Below are positions 1 through 12,856 of a DNA stretch of 64,000 bases, in pieces. This DNA is from Larimichthys crocea (Eukaryota > Chordata > Actinopteri > Sciaenidae). Both the position numbers and the translations under genes were made by a program. The notes below the pieces were generated by a model that was given only the letters and a program-made list of their open reading frames with translations, had not been told where the DNA came from and searched no databases. The stretch lies in contig NC_040025.1 in assembly GCF_000972845.2 (NCBI RefSeq), positions 19,275,399 to 19,339,398 on the forward strand. The letters are read 5' to 3'. How positions within the stretch are numbered: position 1 is the stretch's first letter; the number at the start of each line of letters is the position of its first letter.

Positions 1-1649
1 AATTTTGATTAGTTAATTTCATGCTGGGTGGAATACAGTGTGTTGTTTGGCTGCAAATGCTTTGCTGAAACAATGCGATTTTCAAAGGCAGTCATTTCCT
101 GTTTTCCAATTGACAGTTAAAGGGGAAAAACACGGCTGTTGCTTAATCCTGTGATAAGTATGCATTAGATGGATGTGAACGTCTTTAAATGTCCTCAAGT
201 TGCTGTTTGATACTCGCACAGGGACAAATCTTTTTCATGGTCTGTTCTTCCCCTCCTGCTGAGTTTTAACACCGAAACCCAGGATCAGTGGATCATGTAA
301 GAGAACATTCAAAGCTGTTTAAAATTTCGAAAATGCAACCTGATGAAATAGGATCTTGGCCTTGGAGATGGGCTCTCTTTGCCAACAAAAAAAATAAATA
401 AAAAATGAAGAAAGGAGTTCACTCTCACTTCACTCAAAGCTCCTAACAACGTTTGAGTAATTCCTCATAACCCCTCAACCGTAATTTGTGCACATAAATA
501 TCCTTCATTTGACACAATACCAATGTATATCATTATATATTCAGTATGTCATTATACCATCTATTATATGGATGGAAATTGGATTGTTTTTTCCTGCCTT
601 TATAGCAACCAAGAAATCAGGTTAACTGATGTTCCACCGATACTAATGGCAACATCAAGCCATCACTTCTTCCTCGCCATCCTCCCTCAGCTGCACCTCT
701 TCTCTCTCTTTCTCCTTATCTTTCTCTCTCACTCCCCACTCCCTTTCCTCTCCCTCTTTCTCTCGTGCTTGATGTGTTCTCTCCTCAGCAAAGAAGGCAA
801 TTTCCATATAGAATCACAACCAGGATCAGGTGACCTGGATTTGACTCCCCGTCAAAGCCCTGCACGGAAAATGAAAATGTATTCATGTGTATTGGATCGA
901 GTGCATCACACAGATGTGAGCAGGGGTTTTTTTTTGCCTCCTGAAAATGTAGTGAGATTGCAGTGTGTTATTGTTGACAGACCAACTGGGTACATGCTAT
1001 GGAAAAATATAGATTTTTTATGGTTTCCTCAGAAAAGTGGAATTCAATTATTTGTGATCTACATGAAAGAGGCAAATAAAGATTGGGAGAAAACCAGAAA
1101 ATATCCATGAATCCAGCTATTTAACAACTGATAAAGTCGTACCAATGTGAAACCGAGTGGAACTGCTATCAATGAGATTTTAATTAGCCCAGGAGTCTCT
1201 CCAACCCATTCCATGTTTGGCCAATTTCTCCCGGACCATACCTCCCTAACCCCTACACTCCAGAGCCTACCTGTCTCACTGACGTCCTGTTAGTCTTCAT
1301 TCACCCATGTCCGTAAATTGATCTGTTTTCTCTTCTCAGAACAAGCTGCTGCTGCTCTTCGCAGAACTCTACTGTTTTCACCCTCTGTCCAGAGTTTATT
1401 AAGTGTTCTATTTGGCTATTTCATTTATGCTGAGCGTCATGTGCACAGTGGTTGATGTTGATCATTTAACCTCGAAAAAGTGCATATCTGATTTAGTCGG
1501 TGCATCATGCCCATAAATACGTTGCGTACTGAAAAGACTCATCAAGCTTCTTTTTGTAGTAGCTGCAGCATAGAGTTATTTTAATCAACTGATTTATGAC
1601 CAGCAACGTCCCTTTCTCTCGTCTCCCCTATCCCTCTTTGTGCCTCCAG
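1..1649 (+). other. tox2: Intron of tox2 upstream of the first exon seen
   Basis: The window opens inside the gene; the N-terminal tox2 exons must lie before base 1. This stretch has no exon I can support. An open frame runs at 523-1110, but it crosses a pyrimidine-rich low-complexity tract (about 680-785) and resembles no TOX sequence, so I treat it as chance. The pyrimidine tract ending in CAG at 1649 is the acceptor of the first visible exon. Confidence 0.7.
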
Positions 1650-3988
1650 ATAAGCAGTGAGAAGCGGGCCTCAGCAGAAATGATGAAGCCCAAACCCAAA
1701 CCTCAAAAGAAGAAGAAGAAGAAGGACCCCAATGAGCCACAGAAACCTGTGTCGGCCTATGCGCTCTTCTTCAGAGACACCCAAGCGGCCATCAAGGGCC
1801 AAAATCCCAACGCCACCTTTGGAGACGTCTCCAAGATTGTGGCCTCCATGTGGGACAGCCTAGGAGAGGAACAGAAGCAGGTATAAAATATGGGAGTCTG
1901 GAAAATCTGAAACAAAGTGAATAGGGAAACACACAGGAACCTGCAGTGAAAATTATAATTGATGAAAGGGAGAAATAGTTTTTTAGGCCTCATATTTACT
2001 GCATTAACAACATACTAAAAAAAGTAAACGCATATGTATATTTTCTGTGCTCACACAAAGGTGTACATACACATACATCGACACACAGTCACTTACACAC
2101 ATTCTGGTCCAACCAGTAGATGGCATATATGCTGCAGCAGGCGAGCAGCTTCTCCCTGGCATTATGTGCTGTGTAATTACCAGAACATTGCTGTGAGATA
2201 CAGCTCACCTTAATGAGCTACTTCTTCTCTTTCTAAAGATAATCCATCCGTTTATCCCTACTCCCATGACTCTCATAAAAATGATTTTCTTTCTAAATTT
2301 AATTCTAGCAAAGGAAAGGGGAGGGTTGGTGTAGTATTCTGTGCAACAGCAGCCCATAAAGCAGTCTGAGACTCACAAAGTTGGACGTTTTACAGGCAAG
2401 AAATGGTCAGTGTGGGAAAAATATAAACTTATCTGGGAGATTTCAGCAGTCTGGGACTGGTTGTGCAGTGTGTAAATATTCTCATACCCACATGGTAGTG
2501 TAGCCCTGTAAAAGCAAACAGTCAGATATGAATACAGACACACAAACTCTCAACTGTCATGCAAAAGCATCCTCTGAGATTTTCTTAGCAGCGCCAAGTC
2601 CATCAAAACTAAAAAAAGTACTTTCCAAAAATACAGTTGAAAAAGTAAAAAAATCGTCTTCTTTGCCAAAACGAAACTCCCACAAAGCTCCAGGCTCAGG
2701 TACGGTCCACGCTTCCTGTGTCCCTCCAGCCTCCTTAGATGATGCCTCCACACCATGCATCTTCATTGGCCCTCTGTCAAGCAGGGATGTGTGAAGTTCT
2801 CATTTCCACTCTCTTTATTTATATCTCTCGCCTGCTATTTTGATCCTGCCTAGAATACAGAATTAGTGACCCCCCCCCCCCCCTCGCTATCGTCTCGTCC
2901 TTGGATTTAGCTGAAGGGCATCTCAGCTATCCAGAAAGAGTGTTCTATTGTTTTTGTTGCTATTTAACGTCATCCCGAGCTCAGCAGTAATAGGTAGGAA
3001 ATGCTAATGATGATGGAGTTACAGGAGGTCATGATGTTTTGCCTCATGGGTATTCAAGTCTAAGAGGAACCACGGTTGTTAGCTTATTTTGCTGTACGCA
3101 ATTCTCTTGGGGCGAGGAGGGTTTGCTTTTGAGCGAGGATACTGCTGTTAATGTTGTAGAATATGATATGCATTTGAAAGCATTACATTTTTTACAACTG
3201 TTTCTTATTGGTGTGGAGCATCTGCTCTACAGCACACAAAAAAAAGGAGTAACTGCTTCTTCTTTTTTAATGACCGACCAAATGTGTCGCAGAGTATCCA
3301 AAATTGTCAAATGACAAAAGCTGGGATCATCACATTCATAATTACTTAATATTTGATTAGATATTTCAATCAAAAGTTGCCATTTTCTACTTCCTACGTT
3401 TGCGTTGTTCACACAACATTTAACATTTGAGAAGTTTGAGTTAAAAAGTACACTGCATAAATACTTTGGTTATGACAAGCAAACTTCTCTCTCCTTTTTG
3501 TTTTGCATAATAGACATGATTTCATAGCTAATAGCCCTATTCTCTACATCCTACATGGACAATACCTGAAAGAAATACCTGCATGCAAAAACCCATCCAT
3601 ATGCACTCATAAAGCCACATCCTTTATGCAAACACACTGAGTTCATTGAAACACAGCAGCAGCAGCAGTTAGTTGTACGACACTGTAACAATGTGGAAGG
3701 CAGTTTCAGACAAAACTCATACACAGGCAGGGATCGTATCCTAATGTGCCAAATGACAGCAACCATTCTGGTGTATCACTAATGTCAGTATGCTGATAGG
3801 AGTGTTATTGTCAAGCTAAAAAGAGAGAGAGAGAGAGAGAAGTTCCAGTTCATTTCTCTAGGTGGATTGGAATGGAAATGATGTGTTGCTACAATAGAGG
3901 AAGACACATTGAGATGAGGGAGTTTTAGTGCTGTGATGAGGAAATAGAGGTGTTCTGTGCCATTGGCTCTGATGGAAAGGGAAACATT

Positions 3989-4026
<38 letters not shown>

Positions 4027-7000
4027 GTGTGTGTATGCACCATGTGTTTAAGAAAGTCTTAGATAAAAAGTGTGTGTGTGTGTGTCGAGAGACAAACATG
4101 TGTGTCTGCACATTTATGAGCATGTCAACCTCTCCTCTCACACGAAGCCTCTTATTTTGATTCTTTTTTCTTCACAGGCGTACAAGAGGAAAACCGAGGC
4201 GGCTAAGAAAGAGTACCTGAAAGCCTTGGCTGCGTACCGAGCCAGTCTGGTTTCCAAGGTAACACTTATGACACATAGGACCTGGCTAAGACTGATGATG
4301 GATTGGATGGAAAATCCCTGCTAATGGGCTGGGCGGGGCTTCCTTGAGATGAGGTGGTGGTAGTGTTGGTGGTGGAGGTGGAATGGTTGGGGCATCTGAT
4401 GCAAAAAGAACAGGAACAATACCTGATTTCCATAGGGTGCAGATGTTGGGGGTTGGGGGTTGTAGCTGGTATGGTGATATAGTCGGGGGAGGGGTCAGCC
4501 AATTGGAGCGCACAAGCATATGGCTACGTATATTAGAGATGGAGGGTGGAAAATTATTGCTCTCTCGTGTGCTGTGCTCAGGTTTGAGTCTGTTTTATAT
4601 GGATCTTTTAGAAAATACAAAACCCTGCATTAAGACAGACACCTGTGTCATGCATTAGATCATCGATTTCCTCCATCTCATCGGCTACAACAGGAAGTAC
4701 ATCCAAATCAAGCGAGCAATCATAGGATTTCCTGCTGTTTGCGCCTCTGACACCTTCCTGCTAATTCAGATCTATGACATCCCGTTGCCCAGTGAACGAT
4801 GGTGTCTTGTATACACCGGTATAGTAGCGCGAGAATAAAGAAAAGGCGAGGGAGAGGGCTGTGGATTGCATTGTTTAGTGCCGTCTTGTATTAACAACAC
4901 ACAATGTAGTGCGGGGAAGATTCCTTTTGTCATTCCATTTGTTCTGCAGGCAAACAGCCTCATTTCTCGGCCTGGGCTCCTGCATATGTGTGTGTGTGTC
5001 AGTGTGAGTGTGAATGTATGCGTGTGTTTGTGTGTGCCCTTCTCCTTTTCCTATCTATCTGTCAAGGTGTCTATTGATCATTACCTCGGCCCCAGCTCTA
5101 TTCATACAAATGGTCTCCATTACCTTCTAATCAACACTGATGGCTAGAGATGAGCAATCTGACAGCTCATCATATGGGCCTGGAGAGGGTCGGGTGGGGG
5201 TGGAGGTGGAGGCGGGGTATTTTGTAGGTGCTGCACCTGCTCAGAGTGATACTGTCCAAAATGAGAAAAAGTGTGAAGTTTTGAGTGATATCAGAGTATC
5301 TATTTTCATCTATGCATCTATTTTCAACCTCGACCCTGTTTCCCCATCTGTCAAGCATGTCTACGTGTGTGTGTGTGTGTGTGTGTGAAGCGGTGCAAAA
5401 TAAATAGTGTAAGCTGTCAGACCAATGATAGACTGAAAATTGAATATATAGTCTCATTAAACAAGGAACATCAGTATGCTTAAAAATATTTGCTGTTAGG
5501 AGCTTTGAGTGTTAACTGTCATGTTAAGACTGTACCAGACAGCTGCAACAGGGAATCAAGAAACAAGCAGCTCTGAAGTGAAACAGCTGACAAGAATTTG
5601 GACAAAATCAGCCAGTGCTGATGAGGCAGCGTGGGAAATGATTAAAGGGAAACTCCAGTATTTGTCAGCTAATTGTGACTATTTGTCCTGTTGACATTTT
5701 ACTCGCCCCCTCAGTTGTAGAGATACAGTAAATTTGAAATATACTTCTTACGTGAGAAGATAGAAACCACTCTCCTGTCTGTCTGTTTAATATGAACCTG
5801 AAGCCAGGAGGTAGTTATCTTAACTCAGCATTTAAACTGGAAACAATCTTCTCATCTATCTCTCACACTCCATTCTTTTAAAACTTTGTCTGCGAGTCCA
5901 ACAAAACGTGAAGACAGAAAGCAGTCTCCAGGAAATCCCTGCAGCTGTTGTAGCAAACAGCATAGCATAGTGGTCCATGTCCTTTTGAACTTGGCTGACG
6001 TACTTGCTGTATGATACCCAGGTTGACAGATAACATCCCTTTAAGATACAGGTCAGGTCAAGTTTAGTTTCAAGCGTAATGGATGCTGCTGTTAAAAAAC
6101 AAGAGAGGAGATGTGTTTAATCAGGGTTTGATGAATGGTGATTAATGTGTGACGTGTCGGGAGGTTTCAGATTACAGTTTGCATGTCATTAATTAAAAAT
6201 CAGTGATCTTATTTAAATCTTTCATTCATCCACAGACTTACAATGACCCCGAACCAAAAAGTGCCCAGCAGACCAGCCAGCCCTCCCACCTGCTGCCCCC
6301 GAAGCAGCCTCTGTACAGTGTGCCCCCCCAGCCCTCCTCACCCTACCTGGGCCCGCCAGGCTCCTTCCCACTGTCGGACCTCCAGAGCTATGCCGGGCCG
6401 CCCCGCCACACCTTGGCCCCGACCCTCAGCCAATCCCAGATGCTGCCGCCTAGCATGAGTGCCTCTCCCCCAGCTCCCTTCCAGATCAGCCCACCTCTGC
6501 ACCCCCACGCCCAGCTCTCCCTGCATCAGAGCTCCCTGCTCAATCAACCAATCCGCATGCAGCAGTCGCAGCCAATCATCTCACACCAAATGGGGCTCCA
6601 GGCACCACTGCATTCCCCTCCTCTCAGCCAACAGGTTGGTCTGGTCATTATTAAACATCTGTATGTGAATAATGATGAAACACATGCATCTGATATATAT
6701 ATATATTTTTTTTTTTTTACACATTTAGCTGCAAAGTCTATCTCTAATCTTGCAGGGGGTTATATCAGTGTAAGAACTGTGTGAATTGATTAAGAAGTAA
6801 ATTGAGAGAGAAAAATGAGCTATTCCTGTTTCCTGTGCACTAAATTCAGGAGCAATTGATAAAGACCACTGACAATAATTGGTCTCATACAGTATCATGG
6901 CTCAGCAGACTCTAGTGGGTCTCAAACCTTTTCCTATCTTCTCTCCTCTTCTCCAATCTACAGGGATTCTCCCACATCCAGGCTGATTACCAGAACAGTG

Positions 7001-8063
7001 TCGGGGGCTCACAGTCTCCAGGGGCCCCGAACCCAGTGCACGGCCAGAACCCTGACTGGGACAGCGAGTACTGCAACAGGGACTGCGGACCCAACCACTG
7101 CGGGTGAGCTCAGTCACATCAGTCATCATACTGTGTTATGGTAGCGGTGGATGTTGTGCAAAGATCACGATAAACAAAAAGAAATCACAATGAGTTAGCC
7201 ACGAAAGGATGCTCAGAAATAAAAATGTCTCCAAGACATCCGATTGTTGAGAATAGCAAGTGGTTGTCTGACAGTTACTCATTTTCCAAATGAGTTGCGC
7301 TAAAGCACTTCACTTTCACACTCAGAGACTCAGACAGTATTAATCATAAACTGTGATTTCCCTGCTAAAGCAAAGCATCTCCTTGAAATTGAAATGAGTA
7401 ATGCAGCAGTAGAACAATGCTATTACCCAGCTCAGAAAAAGTGTGACATCCAATTAAGTTTCCTTGTGTTTCAGTCGGCACACATTGCCTTATTGAATCA
7501 AGCTATTCAAGCAGGTACAAGAGGAATGTTGTTTTGTCTCACACCTGAAACTTGGTGTTGCTATTCTCACAGGCAGCAGAGCTGGAAGTCAGTATCTCCT
7601 GTTTTTAGAGCTGATTCATCTGTATGTCAAATGGGATCGCGCCTGGGTCAAATCATGCTTGATGCTCTTTGAAGTAGATTGAGTCTTTTGCCTAAAACCC
7701 TTAATGTCAAATCATTGTAGTTTGCAGTTTTAGAGGATACTGAATTATTTCCAGTGTGTCAGTAAAGATAAGTGGAGAACAGACTTTGTATTTGACATTT
7801 CAAGTACCAAGTGATCTGCAAAAAAATGTTCTTACTAAATATACTGATTGATGTATGGTTGTTTTGCAGCTGTTTTCCTAGCCAGGACTTCCTTCCTTTC
7901 TTCCCTCCTTCTTTTTTAAGGAAAAAAAATATTCATAATCTCACTAGGAGTTCCTGGTGAAAGTTTAGGATAAAGAGGAAATAATCAGGACATACATTAA
8001 TGCACTTTCTCCTTTCTCAGCAGTGGTATGGGAGCTCGGGACAAGCCTCTCTACCTCACTTGA
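1650..8063 (+). CDS. tox2: TOX2-like HMG-box nuclear protein, C-terminal 297 residues in five exons (5' partial)
   Basis: Coding exons are 1650-1880, 4178-4258, 6236-6634, 6964-7103 and 8021-8063; phases agree at every junction and total 894 nt including the TGA. The first exon opens with an ISSEKR segment, then a Lys-rich nuclear-localisation stretch ([12 protein letters not shown]) and the first half of the HMG box ([20 protein letters not shown]). The second exon finishes the box ([20 protein letters not shown]). The third is Pro/Gln/Ser-rich with [12 protein letters not shown] and LSASPP-type segments that I recall as specific to TOX2 among the four TOX paralogues. The tail (DWDSEY, then RDKPLYLT) matches the TOX2 C-terminus. 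TOX proteins bind DNA through one HMG box and act as chromatin-associated regulators. The tempting TGA at 7105 lies just past a strong donor (CGG/gtgagc at 7103/7104); the real last exon is at 8021. Paralogue assignment is from remembered sequence. Confidence 0.9.
3992..4034. repeat. (GT)n microsatellite in tox2 intron
   Basis: Nearly pure GT dinucleotide run with one interruption; shorter GT tracts follow at about 4071-4085. It lies about 140 bp upstream of the exon acceptor at 4177. Confidence 0.95.
5365..5388. repeat. (GT)n microsatellite in tox2 intron
   Basis: Short GT dinucleotide run inside the intron 4259-6235. Confidence 0.9.
5645..5855 (+). repeat. Dispersed fish repeat, diverged copy
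   Basis: Contains the word order 'aagggaaactccag', 'gtgagaagatagaaaccactctc', 'atatgaacctgaagccagga' and 'aaactggaaaca' (partial words). I recognise this as a degenerate copy of a very common teleost interspersed repeat whose consensus carries 'gctagagccagc' and 'gcttagcttagc'. A second, better copy lies at about 32085-32195 in this window. The class is uncertain and edges are approximate. Confidence 0.55.
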
Positions 8064-9520
8064 AGTTGAAAGACCTCCAAATGTCATACTCCAGGGAGCT
8101 ATCCAACATAACATCATCGATGCATCAGCTTCTACACCATTTTGTTTTTCTTTTTCTTTTTCTTTTTTTTTTGTGACGGATTTTGAAAATCCCAAAGACT
8201 GCTACAGTAACTTCACCTGTTTGCCAAGCACTTAGATCGGCCAGAAGCCTGAGGCACTTCTCTTGCTTTTTTATTTTTCCTTATCAGCGAACTTTCCTTT
8301 TTTTTTTTTGCGGGGGCAGTGAGCTTTAAGTTCATGCCAACATACTGGAAATGAAGACCAAAAAAATGTCTTCTCATTTTGTTTTGAATTTTTTAAAGAT
8401 GCTTTCTCTTCTCTTCACATTGCATTACTCTGTTTGCCATGGACTGCCCTCATCGGGGAGATGAAATGCTCTAAGCATACTCAAAGTGTAGAGGTCTTGG
8501 ATAGAAAAGCTAATGCAGGAAACTAGAATATAGTCACCTCAGCAGGGGTGGATATACTTCAGGACCGACTGAAACACCCTGACTGAGTGGAAACAATGCG
8601 AAATTTTAATGAAGATAGTCACAAACACATAAGACATTTGTAAATCATCCTTGCCCATAGTAAAGGACTCCCTCATTCCTTTCTTTGTCACAGAGTGATT
8701 GTAAATATCACCAAAATGGATCCCTCTTATGTGTGTATTTAGCTGCAATCCCTTGCTTTCTTTTTTTTTTTATTTCTTTTTTTTTGGTTAAGTGATTTTC
8801 GTGCAGGCGGATTCAGTGAGGGAATACACACACTAAAAGTTGTGTTGAAACTGTGTTCACTGGTCTTGGTTCTCTCCAAATGAGAGAGAAAAGACTGACA
8901 AGCTCTCCATTTCCTCTTTAACTGGCGGAGCTCTGATAGAGAGAGTCACTGTCTTCTCATGGCCTCAGGACGTTACCGAAATGTAGAGGTCAAAGGTTGA
9001 TACCTCTCCTTTTAGCTCCTCCTCCTCTTGGTCAGTAAGGGCCGCCCCCACCTGTAACCCCGCCCACCCCCACCCCTTTAGTCCCAACACCACTTGTACA
9101 GGTGAATAAAAAAAAAAAAGTTGCTAAATGTGAAATGTTACTAAAGAAAAAAAAAAACATAACAGTGGGTTTTAAAGTTTTTGACTAGTTTTATTAGGTG
9201 TTTTAGAATTGTGTTGAACTCATCTTTATCATTTTTTGTGAAGAAAAAAAAAATTCTGAAGATATTTTCTTTTTTTTTTTTTCACTGTAGCAGGATTTGC
9301 GTTTCGGAGGAACGGTCATGGGGCTAGATATTTTAATTTTTGTGTATAAACCTGCCAAATGTACTTCTTTAATTTGTAAAGCCAGTGACGAGAGAACCCA
9401 TTTTGTTTTGTTGAATATCATATGTTTTACAATATGGTCATTCTATTTAATTTGGTTGCAGGTTTCACATCTATTTATGAATGATATGAAGTAACATTTT
9501 GGCTTATTTTCATCAGGGTG

Positions 9521-9575
<55 letters not shown>

Positions 9576-9722
9576 GATCAAACACCATGATTATTAGAAT
9601 AATAAATATTTTTTCAGAAATTGTTGTTGGTGCAACTCCGGTGCACCGGCATTAGATTCATTTTGTGTCACAAATTCTTCTTTTGTTTTCTTTTGTCTGT
9701 AATAAAATGTTTAAAGTGGAGA
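8064..9722 (+). other. tox2: tox2 3' UTR and poly(A) signal
   Basis: No coding exon follows the stop codon at 8061-8063. The stretch is A/T-rich with several homopolymer T and A runs. Candidate AATAAA hexamers lie at about 9104, 9599 and 9701-9706; the last, in a Gln-codon-free AT-rich tail followed by a GT-rich stretch, is my preferred end. Open frames in this stretch (for example 9297-9494) are short and lack family similarity. Confidence 0.6.
9522..9575. repeat. (ATT)18 microsatellite
   Basis: Perfect ATT trinucleotide run of about 54 bp inside the presumed tox2 3' UTR. Confidence 0.97.
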
Positions 9723-10163
9723 AATGGACGTGCACGACTCTGCTTATTTGGTTCAGTTTGCTGTGCTTTACATCACTCAGTCTAAACACATTCATTAGTA
9801 ATTAGATGAGCAGCACCTGAGAGCCGTAAGCATAACTTTGCATTCTCCTGCATGTGTCAGGGGTTAATTAGGAGAATTATCTTTGATGCTGTCGCACAGC
9901 TCATTAGCAGGGAGTTTAGGCTTCCCACCGTACCTTAATTTAATGAACTTTAACCTCATGTGAAAAATATGATCAATATAATATATCAAGCAACATATTT
10001 CTGCCCGCTGGTCATGTTTTTTTTGGTAAAGGTGTGATGATGAAACTCAAGAGTTGATGCAGCAGGACTCTGCCTTTCAGAGAACTACCTGAGAGGGAAA
10101 AAAGAGACTGCCTTTTACTTATGAATTTCACAGTTGGATTAAAGGTAGAATAGAAATGGAATC

Positions 10164-10168
<5 letters not shown>

Positions 10169-10210
<42 letters not shown>
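10169..10210. repeat. (TC)21 microsatellite
   Basis: Perfect TC dinucleotide run of about 42 bp. Confidence 0.97.
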
Positions 10211-10215
<5 letters not shown>

Positions 10216-10660
10216 TGATGATGACGCAGTGCCCCCTAGAGCTCATTCATAATAATGACCACACTGTTTTTCAGCTCCTTTACCCTAAAGAAGAATCAGT
10301 TCATTACAGTTCAATGACTTCATTTAGACTATTGGTGAAGTGTAACGCTAATGTGTTCTAATGACAATAAAGGACATCAAAAGGCCTCAGCGCACTGTCA
10401 TTAACACCTCGGAGGTGCCCTTGAGCCACATTGTTACTCCATGACTGTGGTTGCTGTTTCCAGATGTGAATGTGTTTAACTGTGTAAATGTGGGCAACAA
10501 TAAAGAAGGGCATTCCTGAAAACAGATGGCATCATTTGCAACAAAGGTACCTTCAAAAATGTATTTAAAAGTTTCATAAAATCAACACTTGAGATGTCAC
10601 ATGAATTTCAAATAAAATAAATAAGAAAAAGATGATCAGACACACAATACACATATTGCA

Positions 10661-10702
10661 ATAACAGTGTTTGTATATTGTTCCATATACAAACACTGTT
10701 AT
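10661..10702. repeat. Perfect 17-bp inverted repeat with 8-nt loop
   Basis: The arm at 10661-10677 (ataacagtgtttgtata) is the exact reverse complement of 10686-10702, leaving an 8-nt loop. The flanks do not extend the pairing. It could be a hairpin in a transcript, the core of a small MITE, or a chance inverted duplication. Confidence 0.9.
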
Positions 10703-11412
10703 GGCTGATTACTTACAGCAATAATACGTTGACTGGACCTCTCTACTGTTTTACTGTTTTACCATCTGCCACTGATGTTCCTCTATCTCCATCTGCTGGT
10801 GACATCCAGTGCTGGTGGTAAAAGTCTCTAACAGCATAAACAATTCCCAACATATATATGTATATGTGTCAGAGAATGCTAAATAATATATATATGTAGA
10901 GAAAACACAAGACACACCTGATCTGTGAGATCTGAAATATGTTTATTCTCATTTCAACAATGCGTCTAGATATTAAGACAAAAAAGCTACCCATAGGGTA
11001 AGATTTTGAAATGTCCCTTAAAGAAATGTCTCTTTTCTAAAAAAAAAAATTTAAAAAAGAAGAAGAAGAAGCTGAACCAGTATCATCTCACAAGTTATAT
11101 AATTGAAACTCCATGCAGATATAGTTTTTTTTCTCAGGGGTCATGTGATTGTTATTTAAATCTGCATGTTACATGTGAAGAACTGCTTGTAATAAATAAA
11201 ATCTCACCACGTTTTCATTTGATCAGACTAACTCCTGCTTTGTGACCTTTCAGATCAGTTTTTCATATGCGCTTTTTATATTTATATTTGACTGCACAGG
11301 AGCTGGGCTTTATTACACTGTGCTGATTATAGTATATGATTGTAGTACAAATTAAATGAGCTTGTTTGATACCATCCTTTTTTTTCTCTTCTTCTTCTTT
11401 TGTTTTTTCCAG

Positions 11413-11592
11413 AAATATTCTATACGTCACTTGTGCAATATTGGCTCCTTGCCTGTCCAATCTCCCATCACTAATATTGTCTCCAGCAGCTCTGATACTG
11501 GTTTCATCAGTAGCCATCAGACCCTCTCATTTCCTCTTCAGACGGATATGAACTCTGCTGACAGCACAGGCATCAGCAGCATCATTGTCTGA
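11413..11592 (+). other. Orphan exon-like ORF (possible terminal exon, 59 aa)
   Basis: A long pyrimidine tract ending in TTTTTTCCAG (11403-11412) directly precedes a 180-nt in-frame stretch that ends in TGA at 11590-11592. The peptide is Ser/Thr/Ile-rich, starts KYSIRHLCNIG and ends ADSTGISSIIV. It has the form of a last coding exon, and its final residues could be a hydrophobic PDZ-ligand. I do not recognise the protein and no matching upstream plus-strand exon was found. It may be an alternative last exon of tox2, a relic, or chance. Confidence 0.25.
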
Positions 11593-12341
11593 CAGCCAGC
11601 AAACACGACAAGGCAAACAAGAAAGGACAGAGCATTTCATACAGCTCACTAACTAAACACTTGATGGCTGAGACGATAACAACGCTGGACGACATTTTGA
11701 GAAAATGGTGCTTGTGAAACGTCCTCATTTGGATAGAAGCTATCTCGTGGTTTAGGATGGCTTTCTCTATTTAAAAGAGTTATCTGCAGAGAGGCTGCTT
11801 GCATGTTAACTGATGCAAGTATATTAGGAGTGAGGAATCTGATTTGAACCCTCTGAGGAACAATTCTTTTGTTGGCTTTGGCTTGACATAACACAAGCAG
11901 GCAAACTTTGAACAAAAATATTTTTTTAATGTTACATGTACCTGCCATGGTCACTGACATACAACTGTTACAATATTTGACATAGGTACTTTCCATTTTT
12001 AGGATTAAAAATATGCTATAAGAGTTTGTTTGTTTTTTTCTCTATAACATTCCTTTAGGCAAATACCATGAAAGGTATTATAAACTTATACATACAGCAA
12101 TAGTTTCCACACAGGAATACAGTATGTTGTGCAAAACAAAACCTATGATGGGTCTTCAGAAACCATTTATCTTCATAGTCACAATCTGTGTGTTTTAGCA
12201 ACACATGCCCTGTCTTTTAATGTGCACACACCAAATCCTTTCTTCTAGCTTTGTGCTGTTTATTGATGTGCTTACAACTATATGACAGCTGAAGATGAAT
12301 AAAACATGGAGGGAAAGGTGTGTTATGTTCAGAAATATATC

Positions 12342-12791
12342 TTTATTCTTCATATCTGGTGTTAACATTACATGCTGTAGGGCGATGTTGCCATTGGGTG
12401 TTAAATATGTGCTTTTCTCTCCCTCCATGTGTAAATTCACTTCCATGGTGGTACTTTGAAACTGATTGATTGATTATTGTCCAATGTGTTGTGATGACAT
12501 GGTCCAATTTCCATCAACATGATGTTTTAAGAGCACTTGTATTTCTCGAAAGAGACAGAACACATTTCATCTCCTGTCACGAGAAGGATGTTCCAATGAA
12601 TAAAAAATGTTCTCAAAGATTTCGCTCAGTTTGTGCTGAAGCTGTGCTCATTTTTGTGTCAACTAATATGCGTCACTATCTAATTTCAGTATATGTATTT
12701 CCAGTTGATTCCAGTGTCCTGCATAAATCTGGACTGTCAGCTCAATGAGCAGAGGGTGAAAATCCACTAACCAATGGTTGATGTTTACGGG

Positions 12792-12856
<65 letters not shown>

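Larger units (their letters stand above)
9723..11412. other. Intergenic region downstream of tox2
   Basis: No gene supported. It holds a (TC)n microsatellite, a perfect 17-bp inverted repeat (both listed separately) and an ATG-rich AT stretch near 10845-10905. The open frame 11006-11245 is A-run driven and is not supported. Confidence 0.6.

Noticed and set aside
523..1110. 195-codon open frame at the left end
   Set aside because: Crosses a pyrimidine-rich tract, has no splice logic with tox2, and resembles no family; treated as chance within an intron.
7105..7107. TGA taken as the tox2 stop codon
   Set aside because: Overlaps a strong donor, and the exon at 8021 continues the conserved TOX2 tail in phase.
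10661..10702. A microRNA precursor
   Set aside because: The stem is only 17 bp and does not extend with mismatches, too short for a typical pre-miRNA.
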